A stretch of DNA of 64,000 nucleotides from the NCBI RefSeq assembly GCF_040359615.1, contig NZ_CP132942.1:5146001-5210000 (forward strand). The letters are read 5' to 3'. The number at the start of each line of letters is the position of its first letter. Position 1 is the first letter of the stretch. The translations under genes were made by a program, and so were the position numbers. The notes below the pieces were generated by a model. That model did not search any database and had not been told where the DNA came from. It saw nothing but the letters and a program-made list of their open reading frames with translations. The DNA is from Tunturibacter psychrotolerans (GTDB taxonomy: Bacteria > Acidobacteriota > Terriglobia > Terriglobales > Acidobacteriaceae). Positions 46,601 to 54,869 of this stretch are shown piece by piece.

Positions 46601-48264
46601 GAACTGAAACTGTTTTCACTCCAACCGGACGCCTAGTGGTCAGCGAACTCGAGAATAACCGCAAGCTGACTCCAGGACAAATTCCGGGAAACATTCCAAC
46701 AGGCGGTAAGGTCGAGATCCGCAGTTGGGATAGTCCAAACTTTGGTGAACTCCAAACTAGCATATGGAAGGACTCGGACTGGGACCGAATAATCGTGAGC
46801 TCAGATGGGCAGACGGTAGCAGCGGTAAAGTTTCTTGAACCACTGAAATACTCTTGCCCCAAGAGCGAGTTTCGCCTGTTCAATGCCAAGGGAGGAATTC
46901 CCCTGTTGGACAAACCAATCGCAATTGATCAGATGGTCACAAGCATGGCGTTCAGTCCAGACAGTCAGGAGATCGTTATCGCGACGTGTAGGTCTACGGC
47001 TCCTGAGTCGAGAACAATGTCAAATCAGTTCGAAATTGTACGATGGGACTTAAGAAATCATAGAAATGAGGGGATTACCCTTCATGCTGAAGCCCCAGCC
47101 ACTGCGCTTGCAATTAGTCCTGACAATAGAACTCTATTGGCCGCCACTGGTGCTGATGCAATCCCAGCCAAAATCCTCATGTGGAATTCCGAATCACTAA
47201 GTCCTCTTCACCTGGATCCAGGGGCAGACGAGATCTCAAATCTGAACTTTAGTCCCGACGGCGAGAAGTTTGCGGCTGGTAGCACTGAGGGCGATGTGAT
47301 TTTGATGAATGTACGCAAACGAAGCCAGTTGTGGCGAGTCGACGATTTGAATAGTGTATCCGATTTGGCTTTCAGTCCAAACGGAAATACCTTGGCAGCT
47401 GGTGGCCGTGGCGGGGAAATAACCCTCTTTGACGTTGAGTCAGGTAGGCTGCTGGGAACTCTCGGGGGATCGAAAAATTTCAATTTCAATACCACTTCAG
47501 TGGCCTTCAATCCAAAAGATGGGGGAATAGTGGCTACGTCGTCTGGAGGCATTGTCACAATATGGAACGTTAGCTTCGCAGCATGGAGGAAACTGGCGTG
47601 CCATTTGGCAAACCGAAATCTTAGTCTAGCCGAATGGCAACAGTATAGAGAAGGGCCCTATCAAAAAACGTGCCTGGACCTTCCCGTTCATCCCTCACTG
47701 ATGCAAGCCGCACGAGATCTGGCACGTAAGGGGGATTCCGAAGGAGCTTTAGCTGCGTTTCGGAGAGTTCAAGAACTCGACCCGCAGATTAATATTGATC
47801 CGAAACGCGAGGTCGCTAAGGAAAGAATGGCGGCCCTCGCTGACGCTACTGTGATTCGTGGAACACTTCTCTCTCAAGCACAGCCCCTAGTGGCACTTCG
47901 TGCCTTTCAGGAGGCACTGCAACTGTATCCGTCAATCCAGATCTCTGCGAATGCTTGGAACAATATATGCTGGAACGGCAGTCTGCAGGGCTTCGCTGAA
48001 CAAGTGATGGTTGCCTGCAAGAATGCTCTAGAGATCGAGCCTGAAAATCTCAACGACAGAGACAGCCGGGCTTTGGCAAGAGCGCTTGTAGGTGATACTC
48101 GAGGCGCAATCCTAGATTTTCAGGCTTGTATAACAGGAAGCGATTCACCTACGTACAGGGAACAACGTGGGAACTGGGTGAAGGCATTGCAAGCCGGTCA
48201 GAATCCATTTACTCCCGAAGTACTCCAAAAACTGCGGGGTAATGATGTTCCAATCAGACCATAG
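43678..48264 (+). CDS. Membrane-anchored nSTAND1 ATPase with WD40 propeller and TPR
   Basis: 1528 residues from ATG 43678 (AAGGAG five bases upstream). It opens with the nSTAND1 signature (HSPFPGLRSFSQNESELFFGRE); Walker A GTSGSGKSS at about 53-61, Walker B LLILVDQFEELF at 143-154. A coiled coil (with K(K/Q)AEFQA repeats after the membrane segment) surrounds one transmembrane helix at about 522-545 (LISIAALIGFALMSLIAIYAF). WD40 blades span roughly 660-1300 and are diverged, unlike those of the NLR-like gene. The C-terminal 190 residues hold TPR-like helices (KGDSEGALAAFRRVQELDP). Expected role: threat sensing, ATP-dependent oligomerisation and activation of the TIR partner encoded just upstream. 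Confidence 0.88.
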   Translation: MSTSPTLDETLHSPFPGLRSFSQNESELFFGREGQSDELARKLSQSRFVAVVGTSGSGKSSLVRAGLLPSLEGGCLVEAGSNWRIVDMRPGSRPIDNLAAALDLAHLSNTSIDVDVLRSSSLSLSDFVSKIYERKEGLDFRENLLILVDQFEELFRYKSRNGDMEDRDEKAAFVKLLLEVSRQRSAPVYVVITIRSDFLGDCARFRDLPETINVGQYLIPRMTREQRRKAIEGPIHIAGSAITPRLVQRILNDVGEDPDQLPVMQHALMRTWYHWLSQGNVERPVDIEDYEAIGTLQNALSSHADEAYLEATAKMPEHGGRITKRIFQRLREKDPSGREIRRPTSLHELCAVSDASMEEVLSVLECFRREGRSFLMPPMTTDLHDIREVDITHESLLRQWKRLQGPPSEDSGWLADEEESRRTMMRLAAWAEQPVQGDPDYLRGPLLQLSLDWWDKRKPNETWAERYTQSFSDALNFLRASEENRINEIGREEERQRSEAKTRREQSLRDEELRAKQLKARRFRLISIAALIGFALMSLIAIYAFVERQQAKKAEFQAKQAEFQAKQAEVQEEKLNGLLNGKIADLAFETSRAEAEKKRADENAAQATREKRAAIAARTSAQALNRLRDQPDLAFLLAVEASREGEAPEIRSGLLTELQSVPNLLTLLNDQAPIVDMAFRGNTLISVDTGGKISTRDDDGSSSGELALKLGSGTPLRLFPERGLLFTYGQLLGDQSGISAPLRVWDTTTSEPVHLIPPTSLRAGSLLAFSGNSEVLVQSSSDGHAKIFDLTGKKEGGVSLSIGAHITAIALSHDGKILATADGDTVGLWDLHDMSRKTLPAAATSRIELLEFSANSKFLAAASYDSSTIWYWNITSSAPTLQTVSQNAQISRLTFNHDATLLASGNTSGYVGIWNIANKQQIWQEQAHSSRVTRIAFSADDKTLASAAGSQIALWSVDRQDLNKVISSASRSLMRTETVFTPTGRLVVSELENNRKLTPGQIPGNIPTGGKVEIRSWDSPNFGELQTSIWKDSDWDRIIVSSDGQTVAAVKFLEPLKYSCPKSEFRLFNAKGGIPLLDKPIAIDQMVTSMAFSPDSQEIVIATCRSTAPESRTMSNQFEIVRWDLRNHRNEGITLHAEAPATALAISPDNRTLLAATGADAIPAKILMWNSESLSPLHLDPGADEISNLNFSPDGEKFAAGSTEGDVILMNVRKRSQLWRVDDLNSVSDLAFSPNGNTLAAGGRGGEITLFDVESGRLLGTLGGSKNFNFNTTSVAFNPKDGGIVATSSGGIVTIWNVSFAAWRKLACHLANRNLSLAEWQQYREGPYQKTCLDLPVHPSLMQAARDLARKGDSEGALAAFRRVQELDPQINIDPKREVAKERMAALADATVIRGTLLSQAQPLVALRAFQEALQLYPSIQISANAWNNICWNGSLQGFAEQVMVACKNALEIEPENLNDRDSRALARALVGDTRGAILDFQACITGSDSPTYREQRGNWVKALQAGQNPFTPEVLQKLRGNDVPIRP
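45331..45393 (+). repeat. Three tandem 21-bp repeats in the nSTAND1 gene
   Basis: AAACAAGCGGAATTCCAGGC(T) repeated about three times, encoding KKAEFQA, KQAEFQA and KQAEVQE in the coiled coil next to the membrane helix. Units 1 and 2 differ by a single base. Confidence 0.85.
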
Positions 48265-48799
48265 AATGCGACACACTGACTCCCTGGCCCGATTTTAGAA
48301 TTCCTAGCATCCACCCGATCTTCGGCGACGAATAAAGTAAATTCGCATCGGGAAACGGTCGCTCAATGAACTCGCGCATGCGCGGACTTGTAGAATGGGA
48401 TGCGTTCGCAGTAAGAGAATCCGTGGCTTTAGACCGGCTGGGTAGCCTGGTGGCGGACGCACACGAACTGTGGATGACTATTAGCACACTTGCAAACCTC
48501 AGACTGCTTCGTGAGCAAAGAGGAACGCGCAACGTGGGCCAAGACTGGTACGCGGAATTGGAAAAAGCAGTAGAACGGCTTTCGAAAGGGGGCGCTATCT
48601 CGACGTATTCCTGAAAACAGAGATGAACGCCTGTACGAACTCGACGGACCCGACGAACCTAAGCCCTTCGGTAAAGGACCAAGTGTCCCCACTTAATAGC
48701 TCTGAAAGATTCTTGGTTTCTATAAAGAGCTAGGCTGAATATATCCCCGACTTAGGGATGAAAAACACCTACAAAACGCAAAGCGCACGCTGGCAGATT
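48265..48799. other. Convergent intergenic region
   Basis: Between the + strand nSTAND1 gene and the - strand SLOG-SLATT gene. Apart from a doubtful 82-residue frame (48366-48614) nothing is seen. Confidence 0.35.
48366..48614 (+). CDS. Doubtful small reading frame
   Basis: 82 residues, MNSRMRGLVEWDAFAVRESV to SKGGAISTYS, largely helical, with a reasonable composition but no ribosome-binding site and no recognised family. It could be a small accessory gene or chance. Confidence 0.25.
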   Translation: MNSRMRGLVEWDAFAVRESVALDRLGSLVADAHELWMTISTLANLRLLREQRGTRNVGQDWYAELEKAVERLSKGGAISTYS

Positions 48800-50515
48800 T
48801 CAGGTCTTTTGAAGTCTGGTGGATCCTTTGTCTGGAGTGGACTCCTTCTCTGTTAATTTGTCGAGCGTCGATTGCATTTGCTGAACCCAACCCGTCGTTT
48901 CGCTTTCGGATGTTTTCTCCGTCTGCTCCACAAGCAGATCTATGTTCGTGCGGCGCCCTTTCTCCCATGGTGAAAGAGCCTTCCACCACGATGCAATGTT
49001 TCTCAAACTTGTTAGAGCAATGTTGTATTGGATCAGCGAGTTTTCAACCTGAAACATTTCAAGCTTCGTCGTAAACGCCGTAGCCAACGCCACGGTCAAT
49101 GCAACCCAGACGTCCAGTTTAATCGCTGCTAGAAAAGTTCCCAATCCCCCTGCGAGCAGAATGTAAAGATGAAGACGCTTCAGCTGCGAGTAGAGAGTTG
49201 CAGTCTTATTCTCAAAATACTTGATCTGATCCCGTACTCGTTCGTTTAGATATTCCTCCGGTGTAATAAATGTTCGTCCGGTTTCCTTCGCGATCGCGCG
49301 AGGGTCAATGCAGCTCCTATTGACCTCGCTCTGAGCCAGGTTGCCGCTGATGTCTTTTATTTTGGCAGCCAGTATAGACTCTGCGGAATTTTCTCCACTT
49401 TTCTGATCACTGTATATTCCGGCTCTCGCTTGGTAGCGAAAAATTTCGCGCTTGAGAGCTTCAGCAGATCCTCGTAACAGCACCCACTTGTTTCCTTCGC
49501 GGAACCGACTATTAAAGCTGACCAAAATCGAAATCACAATCGGAGCCAGTATCAGCAGGACATGCACTACCTGATGGAGTGTGGATGAATGTAGATATTG
49601 GGCGATCCACACTTTAGTGGCAACCGGAACATGTTGCCGGAGAGAATCGGGCACAAAGCCACCCGCCGAGACAATCGCAAGTGCTGTAGCAATGATTCCG
49701 AGAGATAAGATCGCTTTCTGGATCGTTCTGAACTGCCTTTGCTTTTCGATCGCGGCCGTGTCGAGAGCGTCATATCGTCCCCAGGCATCAGTAAGAGTGT
49801 CCAGTGGCTCTTTTATCAGACGGAGGAGGATGCGATTCAGATCATCCACGCTGTCTTCGATTGGAATAGGGTAGATCACGCCTATTTCAAGGATTTCGCG
49901 CAGTTCAGGATCATTTACTGGCGGCTTCTGGATGCCGTCAATGGGTGGCGTCCGAGCGTTTAGAATGGAATCAGCCAGACCACCACTTCCTTGAACCAAG
50001 ACGATTGGCCAAGATCGGCGCGTACAACGCAACAATGCCTTCCTTTCAGTTTCACCTCCACCGAAAAGAATGGCTAGCACCACCTTCTCGCTGTTGACCT
50101 TACCGATTCCAGACGCAGGGTCACCTTTTGCCAATTCAACCGTGAGCTGGAACTTCGCTTTTGCTGAGTCAAGCCATTCGGCCGGTAAACGTACGACGAA
50201 CGAGTGGTTTCGATCGAAACCCTCTATTTCGTAGTCGAGAATTCCTAACAAGTTGGGCGACTGATCGACTTCGGCGGCCGCTTGGCCCATGAGCAACGAA
50301 AGTCCTGAATCGATTCCATCGTCCACAATAAGGGCTTTGGTGCGAGCTGCCATTGGGGCAATGCTCCGCGCACAAATGGATCGCACCTGAGCGGCGATGG
50401 GCTGATCAAGAGTGCCGAGAAGTACGATAATCGAATCCCAAGAGAGTGGGACTTTGGCCGCAGCAGTTTGTATGGTGTCCAAAGCTTGAAGTTCAATTAG
50501 TTGAGGTAATGTCAT
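48800..50515 (-). CDS. TRPM-type SLOG sensor fused to SLATT/DUF4231 membrane effector
   Basis: 571 residues; GGGGAG four bases before ATG 50515. The first 240 residues match the prokaryotic LSDAT/TRPM-like SLOG domain: KALIVDDGIDSGLSLL, LAILFGGGETERKALL, SWPIVLVQGSGGLADSIL, a nucleotide-ligand pocket also found in TRPM channels. The C-terminal half is a SLATT-like (DUF4231) region with hydrophobic helices around 272-293, 318-340 and 455-490 (LSLGIIATALAIVSAGGFV; VLLILAPIVISILVSF; YILLAGGLGTFLAAIK) and EALKREIFRYQARAGIYS between them. In this superfamily, ligand binding is predicted to open a membrane pore and kill the infected cell. Divergent from the SLOG gene (148-bp gap). Confidence 0.82.
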   Translation of the reverse strand: MTLPQLIELQALDTIQTAAAKVPLSWDSIIVLLGTLDQPIAAQVRSICARSIAPMAARTKALIVDDGIDSGLSLLMGQAAAEVDQSPNLLGILDYEIEGFDRNHSFVVRLPAEWLDSAKAKFQLTVELAKGDPASGIGKVNSEKVVLAILFGGGETERKALLRCTRRSWPIVLVQGSGGLADSILNARTPPIDGIQKPPVNDPELREILEIGVIYPIPIEDSVDDLNRILLRLIKEPLDTLTDAWGRYDALDTAAIEKQRQFRTIQKAILSLGIIATALAIVSAGGFVPDSLRQHVPVATKVWIAQYLHSSTLHQVVHVLLILAPIVISILVSFNSRFREGNKWVLLRGSAEALKREIFRYQARAGIYSDQKSGENSAESILAAKIKDISGNLAQSEVNRSCIDPRAIAKETGRTFITPEEYLNERVRDQIKYFENKTATLYSQLKRLHLYILLAGGLGTFLAAIKLDVWVALTVALATAFTTKLEMFQVENSLIQYNIALTSLRNIASWWKALSPWEKGRRTNIDLLVEQTEKTSESETTGWVQQMQSTLDKLTEKESTPDKGSTRLQKT

Positions 50516-50628
50516 CTGACTCCCCTGTTAGACCGCATGTGCTGCCGGGCGGCGTCGTAGCTTCCGCGCCTGCGCTCTGGAGGCGAGGGCAGCGATAAAC
50601 CCGGCCGCTTCCTTATTCGGAATGTTTG

Positions 50629-50657
50629 TTGAGAAAAATTAACCTCCAGACTATAGT
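50629..50657 (+). promoter_or_regulatory. Sigma70-like promoter of the SLOG gene, likely leaderless
   Basis: TTGAGA (50629-50634), 17-base spacer, TATAGT (50652-50657): each one mismatch from consensus. The ATG is seven bases after the -10 box, about where transcription would start, and no good ribosome-binding site precedes it. Confidence 0.5.
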
Positions 50658-50663
50658 AGGTCG

Positions 50664-51284
50664 ATGAACAGACGGACCTTTGTTTCCGCAGGGGTAGGAC
50701 TGGCATTAACCGCAACAGTACCTCGGCAGCCGCACGCCGAAGAAAAACAAACTCGTGGACCCGTCATTGTTGAAGCTGGACGGCGAGTAGACGCCCCAGA
50801 TGCCGGGGTGACTCGCTTTCCCGCGAGAAACGTACCAGAAGTTCGCAAGAGAATCAATCAGGTACTGAGAAAAGAAATGCCTGTCGCAATTGTGAGTTCA
50901 GCTGCTTGCGGAGCAGACCTCCTCTTACTCGATGCTGCCGGGAGGATGCACGTTCCGCGATACATCTTTCTCCCGTCGGACACGGAAGATTTCCGAAAGT
51001 CCTCTGTAACGGATCGCCCGGGCGATTGGGGTGAGATTTACACGAATGTGCTGCAGGGATCGACTGTTGAGGTTCTGAAATTGCCAGAGGGTCAGGAAGG
51101 TTATCTTGAAACAAATCTTAAGCTCCTCGACCAAGCTCAAGTACAGGCTAAACTGAAACGCACGAATGTCCACGCATTAGTTATTTGGAATCAAGAATCG
51201 CGTGGATCCGATGATGTGACGGCACATTTTCTCGAACAGGCCAAGCGGCGCGACATACCTATCATTGAGGTTTCTACACTCTAG
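50664..51284 (+). CDS. SLOG-domain protein with Tat-like leader
   Basis: 206 residues. The N-terminus NRRTFVSAGVGLALTATV with a possible AxA-type site (PHAEE) looks like a twin-arginine signal, odd for a SLOG protein. The domain follows: VIVEAGRRVDAPDAG, TRFPARNVPEVRKRI, IVSSAACGADLLLLDAAG, YIFLPSDTEDFRKSSV, LETNLKLLDQAQ, HALVIWNQESRGSDDVTAHFL. SLOG domains bind nucleotide-type ligands in conflict systems. A patatin phospholipase gene follows 242 bp downstream and a SLOG-SLATT gene diverges upstream. A broken relative of its C-terminal half lies at 59327-59545. Confidence 0.75.
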   Translation: MNRRTFVSAGVGLALTATVPRQPHAEEKQTRGPVIVEAGRRVDAPDAGVTRFPARNVPEVRKRINQVLRKEMPVAIVSSAACGADLLLLDAAGRMHVPRYIFLPSDTEDFRKSSVTDRPGDWGEIYTNVLQGSTVEVLKLPEGQEGYLETNLKLLDQAQVQAKLKRTNVHALVIWNQESRGSDDVTAHFLEQAKRRDIPIIEVSTL

Positions 51285-51526
51285 TCTTTAGGACCACGAA
51301 CATATTCCAAATACTTCTCGACTGGCACAACAATCTTTGCTTTACCATCCAGAGCCAAACGATAGGCACGCCAAAGTCACCTAATGATTCTTTTTTTGCT
51401 ATCGGATTCATTTGCTATCGGATTCGCGGTCTCGCAGGATGGTCATATACATGCCTCGGATTACCGAACGTTCCGTTTTCGCGCTACACCTGCACGCAGC
51501 ACACAACAGAAACGCTGAGGTTTCTT

Positions 51527-52717
51527 ATGCCGATTCATCCCGAACGTTGGAAATCCCTGCTCGATCGATATCAGGACGATCGTCCGCGCCGCATGCTGGC
51601 TCTTGATGGAGGAGGCATTCGTGGGCTGATCACGCTTGGCTTTTTACAGCGAATTGAAGCGATGATCAGAGAGAAGACTGGACAAGCGCTCTGTGAGTAC
51701 TTCGATTACATCGGTGGAACAAGCACCGGAGCGATTATCGCCGCCAGCCTGGCTCGCGGCATGACGACCGCTGACTTAGTCAAGTTCTATACGGACTTCG
51801 GGCGGGCAATGTTTGACCCTTCTGCTCTGCTCGAACGGTTCAAGTATCTGCACACCGCAGACCCGTTGATTCGACAGCTACAGCAGGTGTTTGGGGCTAC
51901 AACGAGGCTTTATCCCGACGACTTGAAATGCCTTCTACTGGTAGTGACGAAGAATGTGACCACAGACTCGGCTTGGCCGGTGAGCAGTAACCCCGATGCG
52001 AAATACAACGATCCGGCGCGAAACGACAACAACCTTAACATGCCGCTGTGGAAGTTGGTTAGAGCCAGCACCGCTGCCCCGGTGTATTTTCCTGCAGAGG
52101 TCATGACGTGGAACCCGGCCAATCCATCAAAGGCAGTCGTGTTTGTCGATGGAGGAATGACGCCGTATAACAACCCGGCGTTTCTGCTTTATCGGATGGC
52201 AACCGAGCCTGCGTATAGGTTGAACTGGACGAAGGGAGAAAACAACCTGTTGTTGATCTCTGTCGGCACGGGTGCCGCGGAGTCTCTGGGTGCGACGGCC
52301 GCGGCACCGAATAAGAATATCGTGTCCACTGTCGCTGGGCTCCCGGGAGCGTTGATGTACGCGATGCAGGTGGACCAAGATATCGCGTGCCGCAGCGTGG
52401 GCCGGTGTACGTATGGTACGCCGCTGGACCGCGAACTCATGGATCTTGTGCCCAGAAGCCTGCAAGACGGACTGACCCTAGAAGAGTCCTATGCCGCTCC
52501 GAAGATACCGCTAACGAAGGATCTCGGCCGGAGCTTTCTATATGCGCGGTACAACGCGGACCTGAGCCGTTCAGGGCTGAACGCGCTTGGATTCCCGGAT
52601 GTCGATCCTGACAATATTCAAAAGATGGATTGTCCCGACAATATTCCGACGTTGCTCAAGATCGGCCAGGCCGCTTCGGGCGCGGTGCAGGCGGAGCATT
52701 TTGGACCGTTCCTTTAG
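51527..52717 (+). CDS. Patatin-like phospholipase
   Basis: 396 residues. All patatin elements are present: oxyanion loop LALDGGGIRGL (24-34), nucleophile elbow GGTSTGA (Ser66) and the catalytic-dyad Asp in VDGGMTPYNNP. No signal peptide, so it should act on the inner membrane from the cytoplasm. Homologues of this size serve as CBASS effectors (CapV), where a cyclic nucleotide triggers membrane breakdown; here the neighbours are SLOG proteins and not a CD-NTase, so activation by a SLOG-bound nucleotide is a plausible inference. The 242-bp gap before it contains no gene. Confidence 0.88.
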   Translation: MPIHPERWKSLLDRYQDDRPRRMLALDGGGIRGLITLGFLQRIEAMIREKTGQALCEYFDYIGGTSTGAIIAASLARGMTTADLVKFYTDFGRAMFDPSALLERFKYLHTADPLIRQLQQVFGATTRLYPDDLKCLLLVVTKNVTTDSAWPVSSNPDAKYNDPARNDNNLNMPLWKLVRASTAAPVYFPAEVMTWNPANPSKAVVFVDGGMTPYNNPAFLLYRMATEPAYRLNWTKGENNLLLISVGTGAAESLGATAAAPNKNIVSTVAGLPGALMYAMQVDQDIACRSVGRCTYGTPLDRELMDLVPRSLQDGLTLEESYAAPKIPLTKDLGRSFLYARYNADLSRSGLNALGFPDVDPDNIQKMDCPDNIPTLLKIGQAASGAVQAEHFGPFL

Positions 52718-52779
52718 CGAATTATGAAGTGAGAAAGATAAACACCAAAGCTTAAATAGCTGGAGGAGTCAACCGAGCT

Positions 52780-53125
52780 CTAAAGCAAGAAGCTCCCCCG
52801 CGCTTTTTCGCCGCCTCGATAAAATCCGGCGTCCCCCGATAGTCCAACCTCCCGGTTCCACAGTGCGACCAGCGTCACGTTCGTCGCACCCGCGCCGGGG
52901 CCTCTTCGAGCAGCCAACCCTTAGTCCTTTTCCAAATGTCATAGCCTGGCGGATCGCGCATCCAGTCCGAAAGAGCAGGCATGGAAGCCAGCACAGGCAC
53001 CTCATTCGGACCGCTATGGTTCTCCAGCAGCGCTGCAAACCGCGCAAATTCACGCCCGTCTATCTGGCAACCGAGTACTCGACAAACAGGTTCTCCGGTA
53101 GCGTAAGCAGAACCCGCGTCAGCAC
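52780..53125 (-). pseudogene. Degenerate C-terminal remnant of a signalling protein
   Basis: Frames on this strand read FVEYSVAR, stop, then DGREFARFAALLENHSGPNE, PVLASMPALSDWMRDPPGYD and IWKRTKGWLLEEA, then NVTLVALWN and, shifted, GGTPDFIEAAKKRG-like sequence. The last pattern resembles the C-terminus of bacterial conflict/signalling proteins ('VTLiALWdg...GGt..mv..a..rGa'). At least one stop and one shift interrupt it. The family is not certain. Confidence 0.4.
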
Positions 53126-53130
53126 CCGAA

Positions 53131-53328
53131 GCTCTGGTGTTTATTAGCTATCGGCGAACTGACTCTCTGCAAGCAGCCCTGGGCCTCTACTCCCGTTTGC
53201 GCGCGATAATGGGCCCGAGTGCATTTTTATGGATCGGTCTGGAATTTCAGCGGGAGATGTTGCAACAACGACTGCTCGAGGAGATTAAGCGGTCGACGGT
53301 AGTTTTGGCACTTATAGGTCCGGGTTAG
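53131..53328 (+). pseudogene. TIR-domain stub
   Basis: VFISYRRTDSLQAALGLYSR, then LWIGLEFQ and LLEEIKRSTVVLALIGPG: the first 60 residues of a TIR domain, up to the fourth strand, then a stop. The Glu needed for NADase activity would lie beyond the truncation. There is no start codon with a ribosome-binding site. Confidence 0.7.
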
Positions 53329-53516
53329 CTACCGACCCTTGCATCATCAACCAGGAGAGGGTTGGTCGGACCGTCGCCCGGAGCTGGTTTAAGGTAGTCC
53401 GCCATGTTGTAATGAGGCGTCAGCCGCTTCAGATAGTGGTGGGGCATAGAAATTAGAGATGAAAAGGGCGATCTTCTTGGAAAAGTTGTCGAGTGAATTG
53501 AAAAAGGGGAGTTGAC

Positions 53517-54869
53517 GTGGAACAAGTAAAAACGTGTTACGTCGCGATTCCGTTCGGCCGCAAGACCAGCCTGAGTTCTCAAATCATGACCGACTTTGAT
53601 CAGATCTATGCAGAAGTATTACGCCCTGCAGCACTCGATGCCGGATATGAAGTGATACGCGCAAATGAGTTGAGTGGCGTCGGCATGATCCACAAAGCTG
53701 TTCTGGAGCGGATAATCGCGAGCGAAGTCTTTCTAGCCGACGTGACGACAGCCGATCCGAACGTGATGTACGAACTAGGACTCCGTCATGCGTTGCGGAG
53801 TGGAACCACGTTGCTTGTTATGGAGAGCGGCTCGCAACTGCCATTCGATATCACTTACGCTAGAGCCCTGATCTACCGCACAGACGACGCGGGACGAGTC
53901 ACTGGATATCACGCCGAGCAGTTTAGGCGAGATTTGTCATCCGCCATTCGCCAAGGCATCGGGCGCCGCGGCAGTGACAGCCCAATCTACGAGTTTTTTC
54001 CCCAGCTTCATGTTGACTTGCCTGAGGAACTAAGTAGCGTTCAGCGGAAGAGGGGAATTTATCCTGCTAAGGCACGGAGACCAGTGGGATCCCGCTCACG
54101 TACTTCAGATGCAAGTCTAGAAATCAAGCAAGCTGAAGAAGTAGTCAGGAATACCGAAGACGTCGACCCCGCAGCGGTTATAGACATTCTGAGACGCTAT
54201 CGTGAGAACTCGGCGTGGGATGACCTAATTCGATTTGCTGATGAACTCCCAGTAAGCATGCGGGAAATGCCACAAGTGCAGCAGATGATGGCACTCGCGC
54301 TCAACAGGCGTGGAGGAGACTCAGATCAAGCAAGAGCCATCCATTTGATGACTCAACTTATCGAACGGACAGGTGGAGACAGCGAGACTTATGGAATTCT
54401 TGGCAGCATCTACAAGGGCCGGTATGAGAGTAGTGGAAATCCTGATGACCTAGCCTCGGCGGTGACTTCTTATCGCTCCGGGTTTGAAAAGCAACCATCT
54501 GATTTTTACCTGGGCATCAATCTGGTGAGTTTGCTAGCCATTCATGGGGGTGAGGAGGCAAGAGCTTTACTCGGCACCTTCGTGCCTCTCGTGCGGCGTG
54601 CGCTAGTTTCTCCACTCCAAGACGAACGTGCGGACTTTTGGACATTGGCGGCGGCACTTGAACTTGCGACCATATCCCGGAACTGGGCCGAAGCTTTTGC
54701 GCTCGTTGAACGAATGATATCGCAACATACGACTGAATGGATGTTCGCCTCCACCGCAATCCAGTTGGCGCAGTACGGTCGTTCCATGACAGAGGACGAT
54801 CGTTCCCAGCTGCAAAGGCTGATGAAACTGATCAAGTGGCAGTCGGCAGTGGAGGAACGCAATGCATGA
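53517..54869 (+). CDS. DRHyd - TRAFs-binding-domain protein (bacterial ASK-like)
   Basis: 450 residues from a GTG start (GGGGAG five bases upstream). Residues 6-150: DRHyd domain (CYVAIPFGRK; SEVFLADVTTADPNVMYELG with Glu86 at the catalytic position). Residues about 190-445: helical TPR-like TRAFs-binding region (DPAAVIDILRRYRENSAWDDL; ALALNRRGGDSDQARAIHLM; YGILGSIYKGRYESSGNPDD). No SLOG domain, unlike the 690-residue relative. The stop overlaps the next gene by 8 bases, so they are translationally coupled. Confidence 0.82.
   Translation: MEQVKTCYVAIPFGRKTSLSSQIMTDFDQIYAEVLRPAALDAGYEVIRANELSGVGMIHKAVLERIIASEVFLADVTTADPNVMYELGLRHALRSGTTLLVMESGSQLPFDITYARALIYRTDDAGRVTGYHAEQFRRDLSSAIRQGIGRRGSDSPIYEFFPQLHVDLPEELSSVQRKRGIYPAKARRPVGSRSRTSDASLEIKQAEEVVRNTEDVDPAAVIDILRRYRENSAWDDLIRFADELPVSMREMPQVQQMMALALNRRGGDSDQARAIHLMTQLIERTGGDSETYGILGSIYKGRYESSGNPDDLASAVTSYRSGFEKQPSDFYLGINLVSLLAIHGGEEARALLGTFVPLVRRALVSPLQDERADFWTLAAALELATISRNWAEAFALVERMISQHTTEWMFASTAIQLAQYGRSMTEDDRSQLQRLMKLIKWQSAVEERNA

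Noticed and set aside
50664..52717. A CBASS operon (patatin effector plus partners)
   Set aside because: The patatin resembles CapV, but no CD-NTase, Cap2/Cap3 or HORMA/TRIP13 gene is nearby; the neighbours are SLOG proteins.
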